Source: Clostridium merdae
Lineage (GTDB): Bacteria; Bacillota; Clostridia; Oscillospirales; Acutalibacteraceae
Direction: 5' to 3'
Assembly: GCF_900176635.1 (NCBI RefSeq)
Contig: NZ_FXLN01000002.1
Location: 310,001-374,000 of the forward strand
Length of the DNA stretch: 64,000 nucleotides
Positions 8,975 to 17,362 of the stretch are shown one piece after another. The position numbers and the translations under genes are program-made. Below the pieces are notes generated by a model. That model was not told the DNA's origin. It saw only the letters and a program-made list of their open reading frames with translations, and ran no database searches. How positions within the stretch are numbered: the stretch's first letter is position 1; every line of letters starts with the position of its first letter.

Positions 8975-9309
8975 GTCATCGCCTCCCCAATCTCTTCTGT
9001 TTTAAAAAGTGTTCTACCAGTATATGCCCTAACACTTAAAAAAATTCCGGAAGATTGACGAATAAAACATCAATATTTAAAATCAATCCTTTTAGTTCTA
9101 TCCTAAATATTAACTTTTTTCACAGAGTTGATTATTTTATGGTGCGGTACTATAATAGAAGCCATATTCGTATAATAAACACCGAGTAATTTTCTCGGTG
9201 AGGAGAGTATTATTTTAAACATTGCGCCGGTTTGCATTTTACAGCGGCCTGCGCTCTTTTCTATATTATTGGAGCAATCATTTATTTTAAAGTAAGGAAC
9301 CGGTGTTTC
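8975..9309. other. Intergenic region ahead of alr
   Basis: No gene of convincing quality. It holds the start region of the small minus-strand ORF, an AT-rich stretch, the alr promoter at 9128-9156, and a small 6-bp leader hairpin ACCGAG...CTCGGT (9181-9199). A possible in-frame upstream start at 9232 for alr is not supported by a ribosome binding site. Confidence 0.6.
9128..9156 (+). promoter_or_regulatory. Sigma-A promoter of alr
   Basis: TTGATT (9128-9133), 17-base spacer, perfect TATAAT (9151-9156). Transcription would begin near 9163, about 145 bases ahead of the alr start. Confidence 0.75.
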
Positions 9310-10509
9310 ATGAATGATTTTTTAAAACGTACTTGGGCAGAGGTAAACCTGAATGCTCTGGATCATAATTACGATGTGATCCGTGCTGCAGTAAGCCCCA
9401 AAACCAAAATATGCTGTGTGGTTAAGGCAGATGCGTACGGCCATGGTGCGTCGTATGTGTCGCGTGAGTTCCAAAAAAAAGGCGCCGACTGGTTTGCGGT
9501 ATCCAATTTAGAAGAAGCGATTCAGCTTCGCCGTACCGGAATTTTGCGCCCTATTTTAATATTAGGGTATACACCACCCCAAATGGCAGAGCGGCTTCAG
9601 GAGCTTTCCATTTCGCAGTCTGTATTTTCTACGGAATATGCCAAAGAGCTTTCCGATTGCGCCATTGCCGCCGGAGTTCGTGTTCGTATTCACGTGAAGC
9701 TGGACAGCGGCATGAGCCGCATCGGCTTTTTATACCAGAACCCGGAGAGAGACAGCGAATCGCTCGCTGAAATAGAAGCGGTTTGTAAGGAACCCGGCTT
9801 GATTCCCGAAGGGATTTTTACGCATTTTTCCGTTGCGGATGACGGGCAACCCGGGGAAGATTTCACCATGCAGCAGTACACCTGCTTCGATGGTGCGGTG
9901 AAAGAATTGCAGCGGCGTGGCATCACCTTTGAAATTCGCCATTGCTCGAACAGTGGTGCCGTTGTGGATTACCCGCAGCTTGATTTAGACATGGTGCGCC
10001 CGGGTGTGATTTTATATGGTCTGTTGCCGTCTGACCAAATGCAGCGCAGTTTGGATTTACACCCGGCGATGGAACTGAAAACCGTAATATCGCAGCTGAA
10101 AACTGTGGAACCGGGGACCAGCGTTAGCTATGGCAGAGAATTCGTAACAGAACGGAAAACCATTTTGGCCACTGTGCCAATTGGCTATGCTGACGGTTAC
10201 CCGCGCCGTTTGCACGATAAAGCAGATATGCTCGTATGCGGGAAACGTGCCCGTGTGGTAGGCCGAGTTTGCATGGATCAAGTGATTCTGGATGTAACGG
10301 ATATTCCCGGTGTGCACACGGGAATGACGGTTACCATATGGGGTCGCGACGGCGAGGACGAAGTAAGCGTAGACGAAATTGCCAAGCTGGATGGAACCAT
10401 TCACTATGAAATGATTTGCTTGGTAGGTAAACGAGTGCCGCGCGTGTTCTTGCGCAGCGGCAAGCCGGTTGGTCAGCTCAATTACATTTGCCCGGAGGAA
10501 GAGGGCTAA
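9310..10509 (+). CDS. alr: Alanine racemase
   Basis: PLP-dependent interconversion of L- and D-alanine, supplying D-Ala for peptidoglycan. At 399 residues it has the usual length. The N-terminal TIM barrel carries the PLP-binding lysine Lys39 in VVKADAYGHG, and the C-terminal beta domain carries the second catalytic base Tyr274 in SVSYGREF; RPGVILYG and GRVCMDQ are also family motifs. The ATG at 9310 was chosen because AAGGA lies upstream and TWAEVNLNALDHN follows as in other Alr proteins; an upstream start would add a 26-residue hydrophobic tail foreign to the family. Single-gene transcription unit between a promoter and a strong terminator. Confidence 0.96.
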   Translation: MNDFLKRTWAEVNLNALDHNYDVIRAAVSPKTKICCVVKADAYGHGASYVSREFQKKGADWFAVSNLEEAIQLRRTGILRPILILGYTPPQMAERLQELSISQSVFSTEYAKELSDCAIAAGVRVRIHVKLDSGMSRIGFLYQNPERDSESLAEIEAVCKEPGLIPEGIFTHFSVADDGQPGEDFTMQQYTCFDGAVKELQRRGITFEIRHCSNSGAVVDYPQLDLDMVRPGVILYGLLPSDQMQRSLDLHPAMELKTVISQLKTVEPGTSVSYGREFVTERKTILATVPIGYADGYPRRLHDKADMLVCGKRARVVGRVCMDQVILDVTDIPGVHTGMTVTIWGRDGEDEVSVDEIAKLDGTIHYEMICLVGKRVPRVFLRSGKPVGQLNYICPEEEG

Positions 10510-10526
10510 CATAGGCAGAAAAAAGA

Positions 10527-10570
10527 AAAGCCGGAACTTTCCTATTAAAGGGAAAGTTCCGGCTTTTTTG
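10527..10570 (+). terminator. Rho-independent terminator after alr
   Basis: AAAAGCCGGAACTTTCC and GGAAAGTTCCGGCTTTT form a long stem with a short loop, followed by a TTTTTTGG run. Confidence 0.9.
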
Positions 10571-10722
10571 GTAGGGTGTATGAAGGTGTTTTGTGGTTTA
10601 ACAATAGCTCCCTTAAGGCTCATCACTTGCTTATAGAAGAGAGGGGATTTTCTCTCTTATTGCAAGAAATACGGGGGAGAGTGGTTGCCACATAAAATAA
10701 AATTCGGAAGGGAGAGTAAAGT

Positions 10723-11175
10723 ATGGAAAGAATCAAGGCGGCGGCGATTGCAGGCTTTACCGTGCTTTCTGCATGGATGGGAGTTTTAGCAGTACCGGTT
10801 TATTTGCTGGTTGTAACCAATGTAATCGATTATGCCACCGGCATTGCGGCCTCGGTGTGCCGAAAAGAAGCAGTTAGTTCTTGCCGGGGCATACGTGGAA
10901 TTATAAAGAAGGTGTGCATGTGGCTATTAGTTGCGGTTGGAGCGATTATTGATATTTTAGCCGCTTACACTGCCGAACAGGCGGGAATTACACTGCCATT
11001 TGGTTACGCTGCGGCGTCACTGGCGGCTATATGGCTTATTTGTAATGAATTGCTATCGGTGCTAGAGAATATTTCGCAAACCGGAGTACAGCTACCGCCG
11101 TTTCTGGAGAAAATGATTTCGTACCTAAAGGTGCAGGTGGAAAACCTGCCGGGTGAAAACAAAAAAACAGGATGA
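10723..11175 (+). CDS. Phage holin family protein, isolated
   Basis: A 150-residue membrane protein of the phage holin 4/TcdE-Cph1 type. It has an N-terminal hydrophobic stretch (about residues 8-38), a second pair around 62-85 and 93-112, and a charged C-terminal tail. The motif VTNVIDYATGIAAS followed by a basic loop is characteristic of this family, which makes pores for release of endolysin or other murein-acting proteins. The start is ATG 10723 with GGAAGGGAGAG upstream. It has its own terminator and no endolysin, tail or integrase gene beside it, so it is either a domesticated holin or a remnant. The tail module in this window lies 40 kb away. Confidence 0.8.
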   Translation: MERIKAAAIAGFTVLSAWMGVLAVPVYLLVVTNVIDYATGIAASVCRKEAVSSCRGIRGIIKKVCMWLLVAVGAIIDILAAYTAEQAGITLPFGYAAASLAAIWLICNELLSVLENISQTGVQLPPFLEKMISYLKVQVENLPGENKKTG

Positions 11176-11178
11176 AGA

Positions 11179-11208
11179 AGGGCAAGCCGTAATGGCTTGC
11201 CCTTTTTC
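11179..11208 (+). terminator. Rho-independent terminator after the holin gene
   Basis: AGGGCAAGCC (11179-11188), loop GTAAT, GGCTTGCCCT (11194-11203), then TTTTCTT; it begins four bases after the stop codon. Confidence 0.9.
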
Positions 11209-11256
11209 TTGGCATCTTCCGTGTGTGATGGGAAGACGCGCAATGATTGTGTGTGT

Positions 11257-12003
11257 TCAATAAGCGGTAAAGCCTGCATCAGCTACCAATAAGGCGCCGT
11301 TAATCAGGCTGGAGTCGTCACTGGCTAAAAAGAGTGCCGCGGCTGCAATTTCTTCCGGACTGCCGCTGCGGTAGTTTGCACCGGTTCCGGCCATGGCACG
11401 TTCCATCCCCTCTTTATGGAGGTGAGAGGGGTCGCTGATGATTTCGGTATCTACTCCACCGGGGCAAATTGCGTTGCAGCGAATTTTCTTTGGTGCGTAC
11501 TGGAACGCTACGCTTTTGGTAATACCGTTAAGTGCATGCTTGGAGGCAGTGTAAGCGGTACCCGCCCTTCCTCCCTGCAAACCACCAATGGAAGAAATAT
11601 TCAAAATAACGCCGCCGCCCTGCTCAACCATAGTAGGCAGTGCCTGACGAATGGCATACATAGGTGCGTTTACGTTTACACGCATTACCTTGTCCCACAA
11701 GTCATCCGATATATCGGCCATCATGGTAAAGTCATCCATGATACCAGCGTTGTTTACTAATACGTCGAGCTTACCATAGGTTTTAATGGTGTCGCTCACC
11801 ATCGCGATGACCTGATTCTTTTCCATCATATCTGCAGCGAGAGGATGGATGTTCGAGTTTTCAGCAGCTAATTCATCGAGACGATTTTTTCTGCGTGCCA
11901 CTGCAATCACGGTTGCGCCTTCAGCCGCAAATAATCTTGCAATTGCGCGTCCCATACCAGAACTTGCACCGGTCACAATACAAACTTTATCTTTTAGTTT
12001 CAT
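11257..12003 (-). CDS. SDR family NAD(P)-dependent oxidoreductase
   Basis: A 248-residue classical short-chain dehydrogenase. The Rossmann nucleotide-binding motif TGASSGMG is at residues 11-18, NNAG at 84-87, the catalytic serine in NISSIGG near residue 137, and YTASK gives Tyr151 and Lys155. The start at 12003 is set by AGGAGG seven bases upstream; the longer frame adds 16 residues without a ribosome binding site. The substrate is unknown; the sequence is of the broad FabG-like type, but the gene is not in a fatty-acid cluster. It is divergent from the isochorismatase-family gene. Confidence 0.9.
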   Translation of the reverse strand: MKLKDKVCIVTGASSGMGRAIARLFAAEGATVIAVARRKNRLDELAAENSNIHPLAADMMEKNQVIAMVSDTIKTYGKLDVLVNNAGIMDDFTMMADISDDLWDKVMRVNVNAPMYAIRQALPTMVEQGGGVILNISSIGGLQGGRAGTAYTASKHALNGITKSVAFQYAPKKIRCNAICPGGVDTEIISDPSHLHKEGMERAMAGTGANYRSGSPEEIAAAALFLASDDSSLINGALLVADAGFTAY

Positions 12004-12196
12004 TCGGCATCCTCCTAATGTTATAGAGTGGTAGCTTAATAAAGGAATCAAGTGCTTGTCACATACTATATCAGAGCAAGCACAAAAAGTATAGAGTGCA
12101 AATGTATTATAGATACAAATTCATGCAAATAAACGAAAATAATGCAATCTACTTAGTAAAAAAGAAAAAACGTTTGTACCAAAATGGTCATGCTGC

Positions 12197-12225
12197 TTGA
12201 TTTCAACATTAGATTCCAATAGAAT
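12197..12225 (+). promoter_or_regulatory. Sigma-A promoter of the isochorismatase-family gene
   Basis: TTGATT (12197-12202), 17-base spacer, TAGAAT (12220-12225). The predicted transcript start near 12232 lies downstream of the longer frame's start at 12197, which confirms 12257 as the true start. Confidence 0.7.
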
Positions 12226-12256
12226 AGGAGGAAAAGCCATAAGGAGGAATTTGTCT

Positions 12257-12796
12257 ATGTTGGTTAAGGGTAATGCAGCGTTGCTGCTGATAGATATGCA
12301 GGGGAAGCTGGCGGAAAGTGTACACGATGCTGAGCAGGTACTTAAAAACTGCGAAAAGCTAGTTCAGGCGGCAAAGCTATTTCATATGCCAATTCTGTAT
12401 TTGGAGCAATACCCAAAGGGACTTGACGCAACTGCCCCTACCTTGCGTGAGCTGCTAGGTGAACAGAAAGCGATAGAGAAAATCTCTTTTAGTGCCTGTG
12501 ACAACGAGGAGTTCCAGCAAAAACTGAGCGAAGCAGGGCGAAGCCAGCTTTTGGTCGCCGGTGTGGAGACGCATGTTTGTGTATACCAAACCGTGAGAGA
12601 TTTACTAAAGCAGCCCTATGAGCTTTATGTAGCATCTGATGCAACTTCCTCCCGCACCGAATGGAACAGAGGGATTGGCCTAGAGCGTATGCGTGAAATG
12701 GGTGCAGTCATTACCAGCACAGAAATGGCACTCTTTGAAATGATGCGATCAGCGGAGGGCGAACTATTTAAACCCTTCGTAAACATTGTGAAATAA
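12257..12796 (+). CDS. Isochorismatase/nicotinamidase-family cysteine hydrolase
   Basis: A 179-residue soluble hydrolase of the isochorismatase-like superfamily, the YcaC/ISOC-like branch. The catalytic triad is visible: Asp13 in LLLIDMQGKL, Lys75 in IEKISFSA, and nucleophile Cys108 in AGVETHVCVYQTV. The family hydrolyses amide or related bonds of small metabolites; the substrate here cannot be assigned. The ATG at 12257 has AAGGAGG upstream and lies 25 bases past the predicted transcription start. Single gene, ending at a bidirectional terminator facing the ClC gene. Confidence 0.88.
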   Translation: MLVKGNAALLLIDMQGKLAESVHDAEQVLKNCEKLVQAAKLFHMPILYLEQYPKGLDATAPTLRELLGEQKAIEKISFSACDNEEFQQKLSEAGRSQLLVAGVETHVCVYQTVRDLLKQPYELYVASDATSSRTEWNRGIGLERMREMGAVITSTEMALFEMMRSAEGELFKPFVNIVK

Positions 12797-12840
12797 TAAT
12801 AGAATACGAAAAGCTTAGGGAATCACCTTTTATGGAGCGA

Positions 12841-12878
12841 AAGTAGAAAGCCACCGGTTTACCGGTGGCTTTCTACTT
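12841..12878. terminator. Bidirectional terminator, 18-bp perfect inverted repeat
   Basis: Two perfectly complementary 18-base arms (12841-12858 and 12861-12878) around a TT loop, core GCCACCGGT/ACCGGTGGC with A-rich/T-rich ends. It serves the hydrolase gene on the plus strand and overlaps the stop codon of the convergent ClC gene. Confidence 0.85.
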
Positions 12879-14452
12879 TATGTTTGGGTTTGTTCCTGTA
12901 TCGCTTGGCACAGGTAACGTATCTGCTCACGAATGGTACTCTCTTGCGTTTCTGAAGAAAGAATGACCAGGTAATCTCCGGGAAGAATCCGTGTTTTACC
13001 GCTGGGAATCAGTTCCTTGGTTCCGCGTCGCAGGCCCACAATCAGAAGCCCCTGTGGCCACTGAATTTCTTTTACCGTACGATTTGCGGCTGTGCTGCCA
13101 TATTCCACAGGGAATTCAATCAGGCCGCCTTGTTCGGGATGAGGGGAGGAACTTCCGCTCTTTTCCATATAACGCTCCAGCAGGGAATCGTAGATTGGCT
13201 CGATTTTCAGCATATCCGAAACCAGAAGTGCAATAAATGCACAGGCTGCCACCGGCAGAAGATGTACCAGTGAGCCAGACATCTCTGCCGTAAGCAGAAT
13301 ACTGGTAACAGGTGCTTTTACAGAGGCTGCAAGCGCGCCGGCCATTGCACAGATGGCAAAGTTTGAACTATACTGCGGCGGCAGACCCATTCCGTCAGCA
13401 ATGTGGGCTACAATGCTGCCAGAGAGTGCTCCTATAGTGAGAATGGGGAAGAAGATTCCCCCGGGCACGCCACTGCCAAAACTGGCGCCAGTAAACAGCA
13501 GCTTGACGATTAGATAAACAAATAGCATACCAAGACCGAGCTGTGTACCTTCGGAAAGGCGGATTAAATCACGCCCGCCGCCCAGCGTCAGCGGTAGAAA
13601 CAGTCCGCAGGGCAGAGCAATTAACAGCGCCACACAAGGACGCGCAGATGCGGGAAGCTTCTTATATAACTGCTGAAAATCAAGTAGTGTACGGTTAAGA
13701 AGAGAACCAATCAGCCCCGCAACAATACCAAGTGGCAGCAGCCATCCATAAAAAGGGATGGGCAAGACAGGTACATCAGTAAAATCAAGAACAGGTCTTA
13801 GTCCGAAAAAGTTTTTCGATAAAAAGTCCGCAGTAAGAGAGGCAGCAGTTGCACAAATCAAAATAAGCGGAGAAAAACTGCGGTGGATTTCTTCCAGTGC
13901 GAAAACCATACCAGAAAGAGGAGCGCTGAATGCTGCCGAAAGTCCCGCCGCTGCGCCTCCGGTAATCAGGTAGTCGTCCTCCAGTGTACCATGACGGCCG
14001 CAGCGTTCTGCCACAGCTTGCCCTGCCGCCGCACCTATTTGAATCGAGGGACCTTCCCGCCCTAGAGAGAGGCCAAAAAGGGAGCACAGAATGCCGCCGA
14101 TGAACCGTATGGCCAAGATCGATTTCCACTTCATTTTCAAACCGAACAGCACGACACCCTTCACCTGTGGTATACCGCTGCCAGAAGCCATTGGTTCTAG
14201 CTTTATCATCCAATTTAGAAGAAAACCGACTCCCACAATCAAGGCAAGCCATGGCAGCAGTAGCAGGGTATGTGTTTTTAGGTAGGCGTATATTTTAATA
14301 GAGAGGTCTACTCCGTGTTCAATGCCCATTCGATAAAAGATGGAGAGAAAGCCTGCCAGTACCCCAACTCCAATTCCTTTTAGGGTTAGACTCCATTTAA
14401 GCTGGTTCATTCCAGAAAGAATACGATAGATTCTGGTTTTTGCTTTTTCCAA
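12878..14452 (-). CDS. ClC-family chloride transporter with C-terminal TrkA-C domain
   Basis: A 524-residue integral membrane protein. The three ClC selectivity motifs are present: GSGIPQ (91-96), GREGP (131-135, gating Glu133) and GSGVPGGIFFP. Glu187/Glu188 in FALEE match the internal proton glutamate of E. coli ClC-ec1, and EPIYDSLL gives the pore tyrosine, so a Cl-/H+ exchanger is more likely than a channel. The last about 75 residues (VGLRRGTKELIPSGKTRI...GDYLVILS) form a TrkA-C/RCK-C ligand-binding domain suggesting allosteric control. The start ATG at 14452 lies downstream of a terminator-like hairpin. Monocistronic. Confidence 0.93.
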   Translation of the reverse strand: MEKAKTRIYRILSGMNQLKWSLTLKGIGVGVLAGFLSIFYRMGIEHGVDLSIKIYAYLKTHTLLLLPWLALIVGVGFLLNWMIKLEPMASGSGIPQVKGVVLFGLKMKWKSILAIRFIGGILCSLFGLSLGREGPSIQIGAAAGQAVAERCGRHGTLEDDYLITGGAAAGLSAAFSAPLSGMVFALEEIHRSFSPLILICATAASLTADFLSKNFFGLRPVLDFTDVPVLPIPFYGWLLPLGIVAGLIGSLLNRTLLDFQQLYKKLPASARPCVALLIALPCGLFLPLTLGGGRDLIRLSEGTQLGLGMLFVYLIVKLLFTGASFGSGVPGGIFFPILTIGALSGSIVAHIADGMGLPPQYSSNFAICAMAGALAASVKAPVTSILLTAEMSGSLVHLLPVAACAFIALLVSDMLKIEPIYDSLLERYMEKSGSSSPHPEQGGLIEFPVEYGSTAANRTVKEIQWPQGLLIVGLRRGTKELIPSGKTRILPGDYLVILSSETQESTIREQIRYLCQAIQEQTQT

Positions 14453-14475
14453 GTGAAATACAGCTCCCGTTCAGA

Positions 14476-14497
14476 AAAATGCGACCCGGAGGGTCGC
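14476..14497 (-). promoter_or_regulatory. Terminator-like hairpin in the leader of the ClC gene
   Basis: Reading on the minus strand, GCGACCC-TCC-GGGTCGC is followed directly by ATTTTTC, then the ClC ribosome binding region about 25 bases on. No minus-strand gene lies upstream, so the hairpin sits inside the ClC leader and looks like an attenuator. Confidence 0.5.
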
Positions 14498-14719
14498 GTT
14501 AAATTCTATATTTTACACTGCAAACTAAAGTTTAGGTGCGTTTACAGCACGATAAATATTATAACACCATGTCTAATCGCTTTCAAATCAAATGGTATGT
14601 TCAAATTTGATTTTGGAGAATAATTGGTTTTAAAAAAAGCAGTTCATTATTTAATTTGGACTTGTATATTGCTAGTTTACATAGTAATTTCTAATATAAA
14701 ATCAAAAATAGTGATAAAC

Positions 14720-14743
14720 ATTTATATAAATATTTATATAAAT
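14720..14743. repeat. Tandem pair of the palindrome ATTTATATAAAT
   Basis: Two abutting copies of a 12-base perfect palindrome (14720-14731 and 14732-14743), 130 bases ahead of the sugar-operon promoter. This could be a flexible AT element or a protein binding site. Confidence 0.5.
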
Positions 14744-14872
14744 ATCGATATAAAAATTGAAATTATCGTTTATTTTTAAACAATTCATTGCTTTATTATC
14801 TAAATCAAAGACTGCAAATTTAGTATGATAGCATAAAAATAGGAGTTGTTATAAAAATAGCTAAAAATTTGG

Positions 14873-14900
14873 TTGTAAATGTTTAATTGATGTGTATAAT
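14873..14900 (+). promoter_or_regulatory. Promoter and possible operator of the sugar operon
   Basis: TTGTAA (14873-14878), 16-base spacer, perfect TATAAT (14895-14900). The -35 region is embedded in TGTAAATGTTTAAT, which resembles a LacI-family/CcpA-type operator half-site pair (TGTAAA-NN-TTTANN) with two mismatches, so repression by the first gene product or CcpA at this site is plausible. Confidence 0.55.
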
Positions 14901-14932
14901 GGTGAACAACAGGAAAGAAACGGGGGATTCCA

Positions 14933-15940
14933 TTGAAGGGAACCATTAAAATGATTAGCGAAATAACCGGATTTTCTCCTGCAACCGTATCAAATGCGCT
15001 TAACCACAAACGTGGGGTCAGTAAGCTGACGGTGGAGCGTGTGATGCAGGTGGCAGAGGAAATTGGGTATTCTATAAAACCCAGAATATCAAAAATTAAG
15101 TTCGTAATCTATAAGAAAAATGGCCTGATTATTAACGACAGTCCGTTTTTTCCGGCAGTGATAGAGGGTGTGGAACGCCAAGCAAAAAATTTACAGTTTG
15201 AAACGATGTTTTGCAATATAGACAGCAGCAGCCAAGACTGTGCAGAGCAGGTACATACGATTTTGGAGGATGCCAGTGCGGCAGTAATTCTTCTGGGTAC
15301 GGAGATGACAGAGCAGGATTTTCAGCTCTTTCGCAACCATAAATGCCATTTGATTTTGCTCGATGGCTGGTGTGACAGCATTACTTTTGACAGTGTTTTA
15401 ATCAGCAATACCGATTCCGCTTTCCACGCGGTGGAATACCTAATTGAAAAGGGGCACAGAAAAATCGGTTACCTAAAAGGCAGGTTCCGCATTAAAGCGT
15501 TTTCTTACCGTGGCATTGGTTATAGGAGGGCACTTACCAAAGCCGGGCTGGCAATTGAGCCGCAGTATACTGTTACACTGGGAACCACCACAGAATCTGC
15601 TTACCGAGATATGGTGGAGTTTTTGGAGAAGAAAAACGATATTCCTACTGCTTTTTTTGCGGATAACGATGTCATTGCTCTTGGTGCGATGCGCGCGCTA
15701 CAAGAAAAAGGCTACCGTATACCAGAGGATGTTTCTATTATCGGATTTGACAATATCCCATATTGTGAGATTTCTACTCCGCGTCTGAGTACCATCCATG
15801 TGTTTAAGCAAGAGATGGGTGAGATTGCGGTTCGCCGCTTAAATGACCATATTCGCCAGGAGAGTAAAGTGAAAACAAAGATACAGGTTTGTACGGAATT
15901 TGTGGAACGTGAGAGTGTTCGGGATTTGAATGCAACATAA
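14933..15940 (+). CDS. LacI-family transcriptional regulator of the sugar operon
   Basis: A 335-residue regulator. The N-terminal helix-turn-helix (MISEITGFSPATVSNALNHK region, residues about 5-45) is the LacI DNA-binding domain, followed by a periplasmic-binding-protein-like effector domain with GHRKIGYLKG and the typical C-terminal VSIIGFDNIPYCEISTPRLST motif. It starts with TTG at 14933, with CGGGGGA six bases upstream. It is the first gene of the eleven-gene sugar operon, the next gene beginning 16 bases after its stop, so it probably autoregulates the whole unit in response to the imported sugar or a phosphorylated intermediate. Confidence 0.93.
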   Translation: MKGTIKMISEITGFSPATVSNALNHKRGVSKLTVERVMQVAEEIGYSIKPRISKIKFVIYKKNGLIINDSPFFPAVIEGVERQAKNLQFETMFCNIDSSSQDCAEQVHTILEDASAAVILLGTEMTEQDFQLFRNHKCHLILLDGWCDSITFDSVLISNTDSAFHAVEYLIEKGHRKIGYLKGRFRIKAFSYRGIGYRRALTKAGLAIEPQYTVTLGTTTESAYRDMVEFLEKKNDIPTAFFADNDVIALGAMRALQEKGYRIPEDVSIIGFDNIPYCEISTPRLSTIHVFKQEMGEIAVRRLNDHIRQESKVKTKIQVCTEFVERESVRDLNAT

Positions 15941-15956
15941 ATAGGGAGGGTAATGT

Positions 15957-17360
15957 ATGGAGAAAATCAAGCTGGGGTTTGCGCCGACCAGAAGAAGCAT
16001 TTTCAGTGCACCGGATGCACTGAAGTACCGGAATCTCACGGCAGATCGCCTGCGTGAGCTGGATGTAGATTTTGTGGATATTACGGACATCAACGACGAG
16101 GGACTGTTGTTTGATGACACGGATATGCAGAAAATAGCTGAGAAATTCAGAGCGGAGAAAATAGACGGTTTGTTTTTGCCGCACTGTAATTTTGGTACCG
16201 AATATGTGTGTGCTAGGCTTGCCAAGGAGCTAAATGTTCCGGTGCTGCTTTGGGGCCCCCTCGATGAACGCCCAGAGCCAAACGGTGTGCGTTTGCGCGA
16301 CACCCAGTGTGGCCTGTTTGCAACTGGCAAGGTACTGCGGCGCTTTCAGGTTCCATTTACGTACATGACAAACTGTCGGCTCAATGACCCCGTATTTGAG
16401 CGAGGCCTGCGAGACTTTATGGCAGTGTGTAATGTAGTAAAAACATTTCGCCATATTCGAATTTTGCAAATCTCCACCCGCCCGTTTGATTTTTGGACGA
16501 CAATGTGCAATGAGGGCGAGCTGCTCGAGCGCTTTAACATTCAGCTTTCTCCCATCCCAATGCCAGAGCTAACGCAGGAAATGCGGCTGGCAAAAGAGAA
16601 AGCCCCACAAGAGGTACAGCAGGTACTCGAATACATAAAAGAAAACATGGATGTTCGCATTGCGGAGGAGGCGCTCGAAAATGTGGCGGCTCTCAAGGTT
16701 GCAATGAAACATCTGGTACAAAAATATGGATGCAACGCGGTGGCAATTCAGTGTTGGAACGCCTTGCAGCAGGAGATTGGAATTATGCCCTGCGCGGCAA
16801 ATGCACTCATGAATGACGAGGGAATTCCCGTAGTGTGTGAAACCGATATTCACGGTGCCATTACTGCCCTTTTGGTAGAGGCCTCCGGTATGGGAGAAAC
16901 TCGCTCGTTCTTTGCAGATTGGACGGTGCGACACCCGGATATTGAAAATGGAGAACTATTACAGCATTGCGGCCCATGGCCGATTTCTGTTGCCCAGCAA
17001 AAACCAATTTTGGGCTATCCGCTAGCCTTTAAACACCCGGGGAGCCTGACTGCCGAAGCAAAGCACGGCGAGCTGACTTTGTGCCGATTCGACGGCGACA
17101 ACGGTGAATACTCAATGCTATTAGGCAATGCAAAAGGTGTGGAAGGCCCGAATTGTATGGGAACCTACCTTTGGATTGAAGTGGAAAACATAAAGCGCCT
17201 GGAAGAAAAAATCGTATGCGGCCCGTATATCCACCACTGTGTGGGCATCCACAAAAATGTGGTTCCGGTATTGTATGAGGCGTGCAAATACATTCATGTA
17301 ACGCCCGATTTTTATGACCCGATTGAGGAGCAGGTGCGCGCCTATCTCAGGGGGGAATAG
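15957..17360 (+). CDS. L-fucose isomerase-like protein, probable sugar isomerase
   Basis: A 467-residue protein related to the L-fucose/L-arabinose isomerase fold, shorter than FucI (about 590 residues). Features consistent with the family are the N-terminal Rossmann-like segment with ITDINDEG, the central GYPVA-like alpha/beta region with ILQISTRPFDFW, and the C-terminal half with CETDIHGAITALL and HHCVGIH carrying Glu/Asp/His residues fit to bind a divalent metal. In this operon, between the regulator and a split transketolase plus FGGY kinase, it would convert the imported aldose to a ketose. If the substrate is D-apiose, it would yield apulose; this is inference. The start at 15957 follows GGGAGG. 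Confidence 0.8.
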   Translation: MEKIKLGFAPTRRSIFSAPDALKYRNLTADRLRELDVDFVDITDINDEGLLFDDTDMQKIAEKFRAEKIDGLFLPHCNFGTEYVCARLAKELNVPVLLWGPLDERPEPNGVRLRDTQCGLFATGKVLRRFQVPFTYMTNCRLNDPVFERGLRDFMAVCNVVKTFRHIRILQISTRPFDFWTTMCNEGELLERFNIQLSPIPMPELTQEMRLAKEKAPQEVQQVLEYIKENMDVRIAEEALENVAALKVAMKHLVQKYGCNAVAIQCWNALQQEIGIMPCAANALMNDEGIPVVCETDIHGAITALLVEASGMGETRSFFADWTVRHPDIENGELLQHCGPWPISVAQQKPILGYPLAFKHPGSLTAEAKHGELTLCRFDGDNGEYSMLLGNAKGVEGPNCMGTYLWIEVENIKRLEEKIVCGPYIHHCVGIHKNVVPVLYEACKYIHVTPDFYDPIEEQVRAYLRGE

Positions 17361-17362
17361 AA

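Larger units (their letters stand above)
14453..14932. other. AT-rich divergent intergenic region
   Basis: 480 bases without a gene between the divergent ClC and LacI-type genes. It contains the ClC leader hairpin (14476-14497), long AT-rich stretches, two abutting 12-base palindromes (14720-14743), and the promoter of the sugar operon (14873-14900). Confidence 0.7.

Noticed and set aside
9232..9309. Upstream start of alanine racemase at 9232
   Set aside because: It would add 26 hydrophobic residues not found in Alr and has no ribosome binding site; 9310 has both.
14476..14497. Fluoride riboswitch ahead of the ClC gene
   Set aside because: The conserved fluoride-aptamer elements are not seen, and the ClC protein has standard chloride motifs.
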